Position numbers and translations under genes: made by a program. From Rhizobium sp. P38BS-XIX (lineage in GTDB: Bacteria; Pseudomonadota; Alphaproteobacteria; Rhizobiales; Rhizobiaceae): a DNA stretch of 64,000 bases. The notes under the pieces are model-generated. The model saw nothing but the letters and a program-made list of their open reading frames with translations. It searched no databases and was not told the origin of the DNA. The stretch lies in assembly GCF_012641435.1 (NCBI RefSeq), contig NZ_JABAIJ010000001.1, positions 1,426,001 to 1,490,000 on the forward strand. The letters are read 5' to 3'. Positions 8,550-17,080 of the stretch are shown here, one piece after another (the stretch's first letter is position 1; every line of letters starts with the position of its first letter).

Positions 8550-8565
8550 ATAAAGATATCTTTAT
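8550..8565. promoter_or_regulatory. palindromic operator of the arsR-methyltransferase/metF operon
   Basis: ATAAAGATATCTTTAT is a perfect 16-bp palindrome 18 bases upstream of the regulator start codon. The identical core, extended to 18 bp, lies upstream of metH (46311-46328). AT-rich perfect dyads of this length are typical ArsR-family operators, and the position would block transcription or early elongation of the regulator itself, i.e. autoregulation. Confidence 0.75.
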
Positions 8566-8676
8566 GTGATTTGAGCTCGATCTGCAAGAGCCAATCGCTC
8601 GCGACGTTAATTCGACGTCGGAAATCTGTTAGTTTCTGACGAAAACGGAATATCTGTTTACGCCGAAGGGCAAACA

Positions 8677-8701
8677 AAAACCCCGGACAAGCCGGGGTTT
8701 T
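8677..8701 (-). terminator. terminator of ettA
   Basis: AAAACCCCGG (8677-8686), loop ACAAG, CCGGGGTTTT (8692-8701). Read on the minus strand it follows the ettA stop codon by about 20 bases and runs into TTTTGTTTG. Confidence 0.9.
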
Positions 8702-8721
8702 CGATGAGTGAAACCGATAGC

Positions 8722-10371
8722 TTAGCGCGTCAGTCGCTTGTGCGCCTGGCTGCCTGGATTGAGGGCATCGGGGCCAAGGCGGCGGATCTTATCCTGCTCG
8801 TAATCTTCGAAATTGCCTTCGAACCATTCGACATGGCCTTCGCCTTCAAAGGCCAGGATATGCGTGGCCAGACGGTCGAGGAACATGCGATCGTGGCTAA
8901 TGATGATGGCGCAGCCGGCGAAGTTTTCGAGCGCGCTTTCCAGAGCCCCCAGCGTTTCCGTATCGAGGTCGTTTGTGGGTTCGTCGAGCAGAAGTACGTT
9001 GCCGCCAGCTTTCAGCATCTTGGCCAGGTGAACGCGGTTGCGCTGACCGCCGGAAAGATTGCCGACCTTCTGCTGCTGGTCGCCGCCCTTGAAGTTAAAC
9101 GCGCCGCAATAAGCGCGCGAGTTCATGTCGAACTTGCCGAGCTTGATGATTTCGGCGCCGCCGGAGATTTCCTCCCACACGGTTTTATTGCCATCAAGCG
9201 CATCGCGGCTCTGGTCGACATAGCTGAGATGCACCGTCTCGCCGATGCGGACCGAGCCGGAATCCGGCTTTTCCTGCCCGGTGATCATCTTGAACAGGGT
9301 CGTCTTGCCGGCGCCGTTCGGGCCGATAATGCCGACAATGCCGCCAGGGGGCAGCTTGATGGACAGATCGTTGACCAGCGTGCGGCCTTCGAAGCCCTTG
9401 GTGATGCCCTCCATCTCGATCACCACCTGGCCGAGACGCTCGCTGACCGGAATGATGATTTGCGCATCACCGGGACGCTGATTTTCGGCAGCATCCACCA
9501 GCTGTTCGTAAGCGTTGATACGCGCCTTGGACTTTGCTTGACGGGCCTTGGGGCTGGAGGCGATCCATTCCTGTTCGCGGCTGATAGCCTTCTGACGACC
9601 GGCTTCTTCACGGGCTTCCTGCTGCATACGCTTCGCCTTGGCGCGCAGATAGGCGGAGTAGTTGCCTTCGTAGGGAATGCCACGGCCGCGGTCGAGTTCG
9701 AGAATCCAGCCGGTAACATTGTCGAGGAAGTAGCGATCGTGGGTGATCATCATCACGGCACCGGGATAGTCGCGCAGGTGCTTTTCCAGCCAGGCGATGG
9801 TCTCGGCGTCGAGATGGTTGGTCGGTTCGTCGAGCAGCAGCAGGTCAGGCTGAGCGAGAAGCAGGCGGCAAAGCGCGATACGGCGGCGCTCACCACCGGA
9901 AAGGCTGGTGATTTCGGCATCGCGCGGCGGGCAGCACAACGCTTCCATCGCCATCTCGACCTGACTTTCAAGATCCCAGAGATTCTGGCTGTCGATGATG
10001 TCCTGGAGCTTGGCGCCCTCTTCCGCAGTCTCGTCGGAATAGTTCATCATCAATTCGTTGTAGCGATTGAGGATTTCGGTTTTCTTGGCAACGCCTTCCA
10101 TGACGTTTTCGAAAACCGTCTTGTTGGGATCGAGCTGAGGCTCCTGCGCCAGGTAACCAATGGTCGCGCCTTCGGCCAGCCAGGCTTCGCCAGTATATTC
10201 CTTGTCGAGGCCGGCCATGATGCGCAGCACCGTCGACTTACCCGCGCCGTTCGGACCGAGAATACCGATCTTGGCGTCGGGGTAGAAGGAGAGATGGATA
10301 TTCTCGAGGATCTTCTTGGCGCCATAGGACTTATTCAGTCCGGCCATATGATAAATAAACTGACGTGCCAT
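8722..10371 (-). CDS. ettA: EttA, energy-dependent translational throttle (ABC-F protein)
   Basis: A 549-residue soluble ABC-F ATPase that binds the ribosomal E site and gates the start of elongation according to ATP/ADP ratio. It has two ABC cassettes: Walker A GPNGAGKST with signature LSGGERRR and Walker B LLLLDEPTNHLD, then GPNGAGKTT, LSGGQRNR and LLLDEPTNDLD, joined by a charged linker (LRAKAKRMQQEAREEA) that corresponds to the tRNA-contacting region. No membrane domain is present. The start at 10371 (MARQFIYHMAGLNKSYG) matches the family start; the frame is open for 37 more codons upstream, which look non-coding. Length and motifs are ordinary for EttA. Confidence 0.93.
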   Translation of the reverse strand: MARQFIYHMAGLNKSYGAKKILENIHLSFYPDAKIGILGPNGAGKSTVLRIMAGLDKEYTGEAWLAEGATIGYLAQEPQLDPNKTVFENVMEGVAKKTEILNRYNELMMNYSDETAEEGAKLQDIIDSQNLWDLESQVEMAMEALCCPPRDAEITSLSGGERRRIALCRLLLAQPDLLLLDEPTNHLDAETIAWLEKHLRDYPGAVMMITHDRYFLDNVTGWILELDRGRGIPYEGNYSAYLRAKAKRMQQEAREEAGRQKAISREQEWIASSPKARQAKSKARINAYEQLVDAAENQRPGDAQIIIPVSERLGQVVIEMEGITKGFEGRTLVNDLSIKLPPGGIVGIIGPNGAGKTTLFKMITGQEKPDSGSVRIGETVHLSYVDQSRDALDGNKTVWEEISGGAEIIKLGKFDMNSRAYCGAFNFKGGDQQQKVGNLSGGQRNRVHLAKMLKAGGNVLLLDEPTNDLDTETLGALESALENFAGCAIIISHDRMFLDRLATHILAFEGEGHVEWFEGNFEDYEQDKIRRLGPDALNPGSQAHKRLTR

Positions 10372-10497
10372 AGCTTGGGTTACTCCACGGGCGGATAACA
10401 GTGTGAATTGTGCCGCTATGTAGGCGAAACCCGGCCCTCGGGCAACGGCGAAACCTTGTCCGAGGGCATTTATCCGTGTCACAAAGCCCTTAAATGC

Positions 10498-11244
10498 TTA
10501 TAAACCAGCCGCGTCGACGACGCCGCGATCGCAGCCGAATGATGTGCTGCCGGCGCCCTGGATCAATTTGCCGAGCCTGGGCTCGCTGCCTTTTTGCGGC
10601 TCGATCGCATCTTCCGAAAGACCGATGGTGAGTTCCGAAATCATCCTGACATTGCCGACACGGCGGCAGCTCATCTTGATGCGCGCATTGGCGTCCTCGC
10701 CGAAACTCTGGTCGAAAGCAGCCTTGATCGACTCGGCGTCGAGCTCCTTGCCGATATTCTTGGCAAAGAGATCGCGCACCGCAGATCCATTGAGCTCGGC
10801 AATCAGGCCAGTTGCGATGGAGAAATAATCATCTGCACTAAGCTTCGTGCAGGTGCCGTGCTTGATCCACTCATGCCGCTCCAGTCCGGACTGGGTTCCC
10901 GGCATGGCCTTGTCCAACTTCGCCTTGACGTCCTGCGACAGCTGCACGGCCGGCAGATCCTTCCAATCGCGGCCGCGATCTGCCTGCTTCAGATCCTCGG
11001 ATACGTCGCAATACTCCTGCCGCATCGGCCAGAGGCCATGCAGCGAGAAATTCGTCGCATCGTAATTGCTCGAAGACTGATTGCGGCATTCCGCCTTCTT
11101 CTGGTTTGTGGCGCAGAATGCCGGCTCCCAGCTTGCCGCAAGAATAAAGCGCGTGCGGCCGCGGCTATGCTCCTGCGCCATCGCGCCCGCCGCCGTCCCG
11201 ACCGAAAGAAGTACAACTGCAAATACCCGAAGCAACAGCCTCAT
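10498..11244 (-). CDS. ribonuclease T2 family protein, secreted
   Basis: A 248-residue endoribonuclease with a signal peptide (MRLLLRVFAVVLLSVGTAAG, cut at AMA-Q). Both catalytic boxes are present: CAS I FSLHGLWP (His69) and CAS II HEWIKHGTC (His124, Glu125, His129). Six or more cysteines suit a disulfide-bonded periplasmic enzyme. It would degrade RNA in the periplasm or outside the cell, giving 2',3'-cyclic products, as E. coli RNase I does. It lies upstream of ettA on the same strand, 126 bases apart, with no sign that they are functionally linked. Confidence 0.92.
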   Translation of the reverse strand: MRLLLRVFAVVLLSVGTAAGAMAQEHSRGRTRFILAASWEPAFCATNQKKAECRNQSSSNYDATNFSLHGLWPMRQEYCDVSEDLKQADRGRDWKDLPAVQLSQDVKAKLDKAMPGTQSGLERHEWIKHGTCTKLSADDYFSIATGLIAELNGSAVRDLFAKNIGKELDAESIKAAFDQSFGEDANARIKMSCRRVGNVRMISELTIGLSEDAIEPQKGSEPRLGKLIQGAGSTSFGCDRGVVDAAGL

Positions 11245-11410
11245 TCCCTGCCGCCAACTAGAACATTATAGGAACAAATAAGCAGTTTGATCGACGGCAC
11301 GCAATCCTGAATCGTAGCGCTCGGAAAGATTTATTTCTGTGCGCATCAACACCTATCCATTGCAATCGGCCGGATGATAACCTTTCGTTCGTAATAGGAG
11401 GACCGAATGC

Positions 11411-12343
11411 ATGTTCGCGGATACTGAGCGCCTGAGTAGCCCGACGGGCGCGAAGATTGCCTACCATCATGCGCCGGCGACCGCGGAGGCGCGCGGCATC
11501 CTGCTGATATCGCATGGCCTTGCGGAACATGCTCGCAGGTATGAGGCTTTCGCGGATGAGATGGCCGCCAACGGCTTTCACGTCTATGCCCACGACCATC
11601 GCGGCCACGGTGACACGACAGCCGACGATGCCCCAATCGGCCGCTTCGCGCGAAGAGGCGGTGTGGCACAGGTCATCGCCGACGTGCTCGCCATGCGCGA
11701 GCTTGCCGCAAGCACCCATCCCGGCCTGCCGATCATCCTGTTCGGCCATTCCATGGGCGGATTGATCAGCCTGAACACGGTCGTCACGCATCCGGACAAG
11801 TTCGATGCCGTCACGGTCTGGAACTCCAATTTCAATCCCGGCCTCGCCGGCCGTGCCGCTCAGCTCATCCTCAAGACGGAGCGCATGTTCAAGGGATCGG
11901 ACGTACCGAGTGGGCTGCTGCCGAAGCTGACTTTCGCCACCTGGGGTCGATCGATCGCCAATCGCCGCACCGACTTCGACTGGCTTTCGCGCGACCCCAA
12001 GCAGGTGGACGCCTATATCGCAGATCCGCTTTGCGGGTTCGATGCTTCCGTCTCGCTCTGGCTCGACATATTCGAGCTCGCCTTCCGGGCTCCGCAAAAG
12101 GATCATCTCGACCGGGTCAGGCGCAGCATGCCGATCCATCTTGTCGGAGGCGGCAAGGATCCGGCAACGGATCATGCGAAAGCGATTTCCTGGCTGTCAA
12201 ACCATTTGAAACGAGCCGGATTCTCTCATATTACCACCGAGATCTATCCTGACATGAGGCACGAGACGCTCAACGAAATCGGTGCCGAAGAAGCCATTTC
12301 CCGCTTCGCCGACTGGTGCAGGAGGGTGACGGCAAACAACTGA
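11411..12343 (+). CDS. alpha/beta hydrolase, monoacylglycerol lipase/lysophospholipase-like
   Basis: A 310-residue cytoplasmic serine hydrolase of the Hydrolase_4 type. The nucleophile elbow is GHSMGG (Ser114), the oxyanion region is ISHGLAEHARRYE, and HDHRGHGDT is the family's conserved loop; the Asp and His of the triad would be in VGGGKDPATDH and DMRHETLNE. AGGAGG at 11396-11401 lies 9 bases before the ATG. It is the first of four closely spaced plus-strand genes (19-base gap to the next), so it may supply a small acid or alcohol to the downstream CoA-transferase/TPP pathway; that link is inference. Confidence 0.85.
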   Translation: MFADTERLSSPTGAKIAYHHAPATAEARGILLISHGLAEHARRYEAFADEMAANGFHVYAHDHRGHGDTTADDAPIGRFARRGGVAQVIADVLAMRELAASTHPGLPIILFGHSMGGLISLNTVVTHPDKFDAVTVWNSNFNPGLAGRAAQLILKTERMFKGSDVPSGLLPKLTFATWGRSIANRRTDFDWLSRDPKQVDAYIADPLCGFDASVSLWLDIFELAFRAPQKDHLDRVRRSMPIHLVGGGKDPATDHAKAISWLSNHLKRAGFSHITTEIYPDMRHETLNEIGAEEAISRFADWCRRVTANN

Positions 12344-12362
12344 TTCTCACGGGAATTCTGCA

Positions 12363-13322
12363 ATGAACACCACCAGCGGCTCCTCGGCGCGCTTGCCGCA
12401 ATCGGAGCTGACCTTCGGTCTGGCAATGATGTTTCTCTCCGTCGTCCTCTCGCCGATCGTCGACATCTTCTCAAAGCTTGCGGCAACCACCATTGCGCCA
12501 GCAGAAGTGACCGCCGCCCGCTTCATCTTTCAGGCTCTTTTTGCCCTGCCGATGATGGCCATACGCTGGCAATGGGGCGTATGGACATGGCGCCGCAGCG
12601 GCGTTCACGCCATCCGCGCCGCTGTATTGACGCTATCCATGGTGTCGTTCGTGACCACGCTGCAGGTGATGGAGGTGGCTGACGCCATCGCCATCTTCTT
12701 CGTGGAGCCGATGATGCTGACGATTCTGAGCAGCATTTTCCTGAACGAAACCATCGGCTGGCGCCGCTATACCGCCTGTGGCGTCGGTTTCTTCGGCGCC
12801 ATGCTGATCATCCAGCCGAGCTTTCAGGAAGTTGGCTTCGTGGCACTGCTGCCCGTCGTTACCGCGCTCTGCATTGCCGTCTACGTGATGATCACCCGCG
12901 TCGTCTCCCACAGCGAGGATGCCTGGTCGATGCAGTTTCAGACTGCCTTGTGGGGCACGGGCTTCAGCCTGATCCTCCTCGCCATCGGCCACGTTACGGG
13001 TTCGGCAATCCTTCACCCGGTCATGCCGGATCTGACGGCGATGTTCTATCTCTTCGGTGTCGGAGCCACCGCAGCCGCCGCCGGTATCCTGACGGTCTAC
13101 GCCTATCGCGCCGTACCGGCCTCGACGCTTGCACCGCTGCAATATTTCGAGATCGTTTCCGCCACCATCTTCGGGTGGCTCGTCTTCGACAATTTTCCGG
13201 ATGCCATCAAATGGCTTGGTATCTTCATCATCATGGGCTCCGGTCTCTACATCCTCTGGCGCGAGCAGCGCTTTGCTTCCAAGCCCGTATCCGATACATC
13301 TGAAACAGCATTCACGCCGTAA
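12363..13322 (+). CDS. EamA-family (DMT) transporter
   Basis: A 319-residue membrane protein with about ten hydrophobic segments in two EamA repeats. Features include the ALQVMEVADAIAIFFVEPM region, typical of the RhaT/EamA group, and the ILTVYAYRAVPASTLAPLQY helix near the end. It sits 19 bases after the hydrolase and 18 bases before the CoA-transferase, so it is very probably co-transcribed and may move the pathway's substrate or product. It is not closely similar to the other EamA protein at 5248-6174. Confidence 0.85.
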   Translation: MNTTSGSSARLPQSELTFGLAMMFLSVVLSPIVDIFSKLAATTIAPAEVTAARFIFQALFALPMMAIRWQWGVWTWRRSGVHAIRAAVLTLSMVSFVTTLQVMEVADAIAIFFVEPMMLTILSSIFLNETIGWRRYTACGVGFFGAMLIIQPSFQEVGFVALLPVVTALCIAVYVMITRVVSHSEDAWSMQFQTALWGTGFSLILLAIGHVTGSAILHPVMPDLTAMFYLFGVGATAAAAGILTVYAYRAVPASTLAPLQYFEIVSATIFGWLVFDNFPDAIKWLGIFIIMGSGLYILWREQRFASKPVSDTSETAFTP

Positions 13323-13340
13323 GCGAGAGAGCGGATCGAC

Positions 13341-14543
13341 ATGACAGACCAGAAGACCAAGAAACCTCCGCTGTCCGGTATTCGCGTCATCGAGCTTGCC
13401 CGCGTCCTCGCCGGCCCTTGGGCGGGACAGATGCTGGCAGACCTCGGCGCCGATGTGATCAAGGTTGAAAATCCGGATGGCGGCGACGACACGCGCCAAT
13501 GGGGGCCGCCCTTCGTCGAGGGCAAGGATGGCGAAAATCTCTCCGCCGCCTATTATCATTCTGCCAATCGCGGCAAGCGCTCCATCATCGCCGATCTCAA
13601 GACCGAAGAAGGCCAGGAGTTGGTACGGCGGTTGGTAAAAACGGCTGATGTGGTAATCGAGAATTTCAAGCTTGGCGGCCTCGTCAAATACGGGCTCGAT
13701 TATGAAAGCCTGAAAAAGATCAATCCAAGGATCGTCTATTGCTCGATCACCGGCTTTGGGCAAACCGGCCCCTATGCCGGGCTGGCAGGCTACGACTACA
13801 TCGTCCAAGGCATGTCCGGCTTCATGTCGATCACTGGCGAGCCGGATGGCCAACCGATGAAGGCCGGCGTCGCAATCGCCGATATCTTCACCGGCATCTA
13901 CGCCGTCTCGGCTATCGAAGCGGCCTTGATCCATGCCCTGAAGACGGGCGAAGGGCAGCTCATCGACATGGCGTTGCTCGATGTGCAATCCGCGGTGCTT
14001 GCCAATCAGAACATGAATTATGTGATCTCGGGCAAGCCGCCAGTGCGTCTCGGGAATGCCCATCCCAACATCTCGCCTTATGAAGTCGTGCCGACGGCCG
14101 ATGGCTATCTCATTCTTGCAGTCGGCAACGATGGACAGTTTCGGCGCCTGTGCGCCATTCTCGGCCTAACTACCCATGCCGACGACGAACGCTATGCGAC
14201 CAACAAGGCCCGCGTCGCCAATCGAAACGACGTCCGCGCCTTCGTCTCCACCGAGACGCTGAAGTGGAACAAGGCTGACCTGCTTCGCGCCTGCGAGGCC
14301 AATGCCGTTCCGGCGGGCGCCATCAACACGATCGAGGATATGTTCGCAGATCCGCAGATTGTGGCGCGTGGACTGAGAATCGATCTCGAGGATAGTGCCG
14401 GCACCGTCATTCCGAGCGTGCGCACGCCGATCGTGCTCTCGGAAACGCCGCTCACCTATACGCGGCCGAGCCCGCGACTTGGCGAACATCAGGAGGAAGT
14501 TCTGGCCGAATTGGCCGAACTGGAGGGAAAGGCAAGCACATGA
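13341..14543 (+). CDS. CaiB/BaiF-family (class III) CoA-transferase
   Basis: A 400-residue class III CoA-transferase, which moves CoA between carboxylic acids through an aspartyl-CoA thioester. The N-terminus LSGIRVIELARVLAGPWAGQ, the CSITGFGQTGPYA segment and the conserved Asp in VAIADIFTG (Asp181) are diagnostic. Members include formyl-CoA:oxalate, carnitine, succinyl-CoA:mesaconate and 2-methylacyl-CoA enzymes; the sequence alone does not tell which. The next gene, a TPP-dependent enzyme, overlaps by 4 bases (ATGA). The pairing recalls oxalate degradation (Frc with Oxc), but the TPP partner does not look like oxalyl-CoA decarboxylase. Confidence 0.9.
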   Translation: MTDQKTKKPPLSGIRVIELARVLAGPWAGQMLADLGADVIKVENPDGGDDTRQWGPPFVEGKDGENLSAAYYHSANRGKRSIIADLKTEEGQELVRRLVKTADVVIENFKLGGLVKYGLDYESLKKINPRIVYCSITGFGQTGPYAGLAGYDYIVQGMSGFMSITGEPDGQPMKAGVAIADIFTGIYAVSAIEAALIHALKTGEGQLIDMALLDVQSAVLANQNMNYVISGKPPVRLGNAHPNISPYEVVPTADGYLILAVGNDGQFRRLCAILGLTTHADDERYATNKARVANRNDVRAFVSTETLKWNKADLLRACEANAVPAGAINTIEDMFADPQIVARGLRIDLEDSAGTVIPSVRTPIVLSETPLTYTRPSPRLGEHQEEVLAELAELEGKAST

Positions 14544-16198
14544 AGCGAACGGGCGGGCAACTCATCGTCGAGGCACTAAAGGCCAATGGCGTGCAGCGCA
14601 TTTCCTGCGTGCCGGGCGAGAGTTTTCTCGCCGTGCTCGATGCCCTGCACGACAGCGACATCAAGGTGCTCGTCTGCCGCCAGGAGGGCGGTGCGACGAT
14701 GATGGCGGACACCTGGGGCCGATTGACCGGCGAACCGGGTATCTGCATGGTCACCCGCGGCCCCGGCGCCACCAATGCGTCTGCCGGCCTTCATATCGCG
14801 CGGCAGGATTCGATCCCGATGATCCTGTTCATCGGTCAGGTTCAGCGCGATGCCCGCGAACGCGAAGCCTTTCAGGAGGTGGAATTCCGGCGCGCCTTTA
14901 CCGAATTCGCCAAATGGGTCGGCGAAATCGATGATGCCGCCCGCATTCCGGAATTCGTCACCCGCGCCTTCGCGGTTGCGACATCGGGACGGCCCGGCCC
15001 CGTCGTGCTGACCCTGCCCGAAGACATGCTGCGCGATGAGGTCGAGGCACCGGAAGCGCTGCCCTATGTCCCCGTTGCCGCCCATCCGGGCCGCAACCAG
15101 CTTGCTGAGCTCCAGAAGCGCCTCGCGGCGGCAGAGCGGCCGATGGTCATCCTCGGCGGCACGCGCTGGACAGAGGAAGCCGTTGCCGGCATCAGAGAGC
15201 TTGCGGAGCGTTTCAAGCTGCCGATCGGCTGCTCGTTCCGCCGGCAGATGCTGTTCGACCATCTCCATCCGAACTATGCCGGCGATGTCGGCATCGGCAT
15301 CAATCCGGCGCTGACAAAGGAGGTCAAGGAAGCGGACCTGCTGATCCTTCTCGGCGGCCGTCTCTCCGAAATGCCGTCTTCCGGCTATACGCTGGTCGAT
15401 ATCCCCTATCCGCGCCAGCAACTCGTCCACATCCATCCCGATCCTTCGGAACTCGGCCGCGTCTACCGGCCCGATCTGGCCATCTGCGCGAGCCCGGCGG
15501 ATTTCGTCGCGGCTCTTGCAGATCTCGACACGCCGGCCGAAACGCCCTGGGCCGAACGAACGGAGCGCATGCACGCAGCCTATCTTGCCTGGTCGAAGAC
15601 GCCGGAAAGAAGCCCTGGTGCGGTCCACATGGGCCGCATCATGGATTGGATCGAAGCCAATACGGCTGATGATACGATCTTCACCAATGGCGCCGGCAAC
15701 TATGCGACCTGGCTGCACCGCTTCCATCGCTTTCGTCGCTTCAACACGCAGTCCGCACCGACATCTGGCTCGATGGGCTATGGTCTGCCGGCAGCGGTCG
15801 CCGCAAAACAGCTCTTCCCCGAGCGCGAGGTGATCTGCTTTGCCGGTGACGGTTGTTTCATGATGCATGGGCAGGAATTTGCGACCGCCGTCCAGTATGG
15901 ACTGCCACTCATCGCCCTGGTCATCAACAACGGTATGTATGGCACCATCCGCATGCATCAGGAGCGGGAGTATCCCGGCCGCGTCAGCGCCACGGCGCTC
16001 GACAATCCGGATTTTGCGGCTCTTGCCCGCGCCTATGGCGGCCATGGCGAAACGGTGAAGACGACGCAAGAATTTGGGCCGGCCTTCGAGCGTGCACGCG
16101 CCAGCGGAAAGCCTGCAATCATCGAGATCGCACTCGATCCGGAAGCGATCACACCCTCCCGCACGCTGACGGAAATCGCCCAAACAAAAAGCCGGTGA
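14540..16198 (+). CDS. thiamine-diphosphate enzyme, acetolactate-synthase-like
   Basis: A 552-residue three-domain TPP enzyme: N-terminal pyrimidine-binding domain with catalytic glutamate in VCRQEGGATMMA (Glu49), a central domain from about 195 to 330, and the C-terminal pyrophosphate domain with the GDG...NN metal/TPP motif (AGDGCFMMHGQ to VINNGMYGTI, about residues 435-475). It belongs to the IlvB/IlvG-like superfamily, but there is no small regulatory subunit gene beside it and the neighbours are a CoA-transferase and a transporter, so it is unlikely to be the housekeeping acetolactate synthase. Candidates are a 2-oxoacid decarboxylase or carboligase. Reaction unknown. Confidence 0.85.
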   Translation: MKRTGGQLIVEALKANGVQRISCVPGESFLAVLDALHDSDIKVLVCRQEGGATMMADTWGRLTGEPGICMVTRGPGATNASAGLHIARQDSIPMILFIGQVQRDAREREAFQEVEFRRAFTEFAKWVGEIDDAARIPEFVTRAFAVATSGRPGPVVLTLPEDMLRDEVEAPEALPYVPVAAHPGRNQLAELQKRLAAAERPMVILGGTRWTEEAVAGIRELAERFKLPIGCSFRRQMLFDHLHPNYAGDVGIGINPALTKEVKEADLLILLGGRLSEMPSSGYTLVDIPYPRQQLVHIHPDPSELGRVYRPDLAICASPADFVAALADLDTPAETPWAERTERMHAAYLAWSKTPERSPGAVHMGRIMDWIEANTADDTIFTNGAGNYATWLHRFHRFRRFNTQSAPTSGSMGYGLPAAVAAKQLFPEREVICFAGDGCFMMHGQEFATAVQYGLPLIALVINNGMYGTIRMHQEREYPGRVSATALDNPDFAALARAYGGHGETVKTTQEFGPAFERARASGKPAIIEIALDPEAITPSRTLTEIAQTKSR

Positions 16199-16238
16199 GC
16201 GCGAGCCCACCGGCCTTTGAAAACTACGCCGACCTGAC

Positions 16239-16583
16239 TTAGTCGAGCGCTGCGGTCACAATGAATTCGACCTTGTACTTCGGCGCTGCGAGCTTGGCTT
16301 CGCTGGTGGCGCGGGCTGGTGTATTGGCCGGATCGACCCAGGCTTCCCAGGCAGCGTTCATTTCGGCGAAGTATGCGATGTCGGAGAGGTAGATGATCGT
16401 CTGCAGGATCTTCGACTTGTTGGTGCCGGCAGCACCGAGCAGACGATCGACTTCAGCCAGCGCCGACTTGCACTGATCGGTGACGCTCTCGCCTTCGCCA
16501 ACCTGGCCGGCGAGGTAGACGGTGTTGCCGTGGATGACAGCGCCGCTCATGCGGGCGCCAACGTCGATACGCTTGATGCTCAT
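16239..16583 (-). CDS. RidA-family (YjgF/YER057c/UK114) protein
   Basis: A 114-residue protein of the Rid superfamily, whose archetype hydrolyses reactive enamine/imine intermediates released by PLP enzymes. Visible marks are VYLAGQVGEG, the LLGAAGTNKSKILQTIIYLSD helix region and the conserved arginine in TPARATSEAKLA. The end LAAPKYKVEFIVTAALD differs from the classic archetype, so it may belong to a Rid subfamily without deaminase activity. The start at 16583 is used because AGGAGAAGACT lies just before it. It converges on the TPP-enzyme operon and is followed upstream by a DUF442 gene on the same strand. Confidence 0.88.
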   Translation of the reverse strand: MSIKRIDVGARMSGAVIHGNTVYLAGQVGEGESVTDQCKSALAEVDRLLGAAGTNKSKILQTIIYLSDIAYFAEMNAAWEAWVDPANTPARATSEAKLAAPKYKVEFIVTAALD

Positions 16584-16669
16584 AGTCTTCTCCTGATGTT
16601 GTTTTCTGACAGGTGAACAGGGCACACCCATGGCCTGCCCTGCTGGCAAACGGCCGGGTAAAGACCCGT

Positions 16670-17008
16670 TCAGCCGCGAATGTGATGCGTCTTCTGATAG
16701 ATCGCCGTCGAGCGTGCGCCGGAACGGCAATAGCCAAGCATTGGCCGTGCAAATTCGTCCAGCGCATCGACCATGCCCTGCACTGCCTCTTCGGTCACGC
16801 CCATCGGGCCGACCGGCACGTGGGTGATCTCAAGGCCGAGTTCCTTGGCGCGGGCTTCGATGACGCCAAACGGCGTCTGATCCGGGCTCTCGCCATCGGG
16901 GCGATGGCAGACGATGGACTTGAAACCCAGTGCCTTGATCTGGTCGAGATCTTCTACGGCAATCTGGCCGGACACCGAGTATTCATCGTCGATCGGGCGG
17001 ATATCCAT
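16670..17008 (-). CDS. DUF442 / TIGR01244-family protein, phosphatase-like fold
   Basis: A 112-residue protein of the Blh/DUF442 family (beta-lactamase-hydrolase-like, 'TIGR01244 sulfur transferase'). It has ALGFKSIVCHRPDGE, the PVGPMGVTEEAV segment and a Cys-X5-Arg loop, GYCRSGARS (Cys94-Arg99), the catalytic loop of dual-specificity phosphatases and rhodaneses. In relatives such as BigR-controlled Blh the domain is fused to a persulfide dioxygenase and acts in sulfide detoxification; here it stands alone. It lies 86 bases upstream of the RidA gene, probably in one transcript. Activity is unproven. Confidence 0.82.
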   Translation of the reverse strand: MDIRPIDDEYSVSGQIAVEDLDQIKALGFKSIVCHRPDGESPDQTPFGVIEARAKELGLEITHVPVGPMGVTEEAVQGMVDALDEFARPMLGYCRSGARSTAIYQKTHHIRG

Positions 17009-17080
17009 GGTTCATGTCCTCTCTTAAACCGTGGCCTTGATCTACGCCGCGACAGGGCGAGCGTCAACCGCGGCAGGCTC

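Noticed and set aside
8566..8676. Possible SAM-II riboswitch before the ArsR-methyltransferase/metF operon
   Set aside because: No SAM-II pseudoknot blocks seen; a protein operator explains the region.
8704..10398. Long open frame (564 codons) on the plus strand opposite ettA
   Set aside because: It mirrors a clearly identified EttA gene; GC-rich codon bias leaves the antisense frame open. No recognisable protein features.
10384..10405. Sequence resembling a lac-operator half (GCGGATAACA, then GTGTGAATTG) upstream of ettA
   Set aside because: Short chance similarity; no LacI-type regulator or sugar gene beside it.
12633..14063. Long open frame (476 codons) on the minus strand across the EamA and CoA-transferase genes
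   Set aside because: Runs antisense through two well-supported genes and has no recognisable domain.
14576..16210. Long open frame (544 codons) on the minus strand opposite the TPP-enzyme gene
   Set aside because: Antisense shadow of a motif-complete TPP enzyme; composition is rich in Arg/Gly/His as expected for a shadow.
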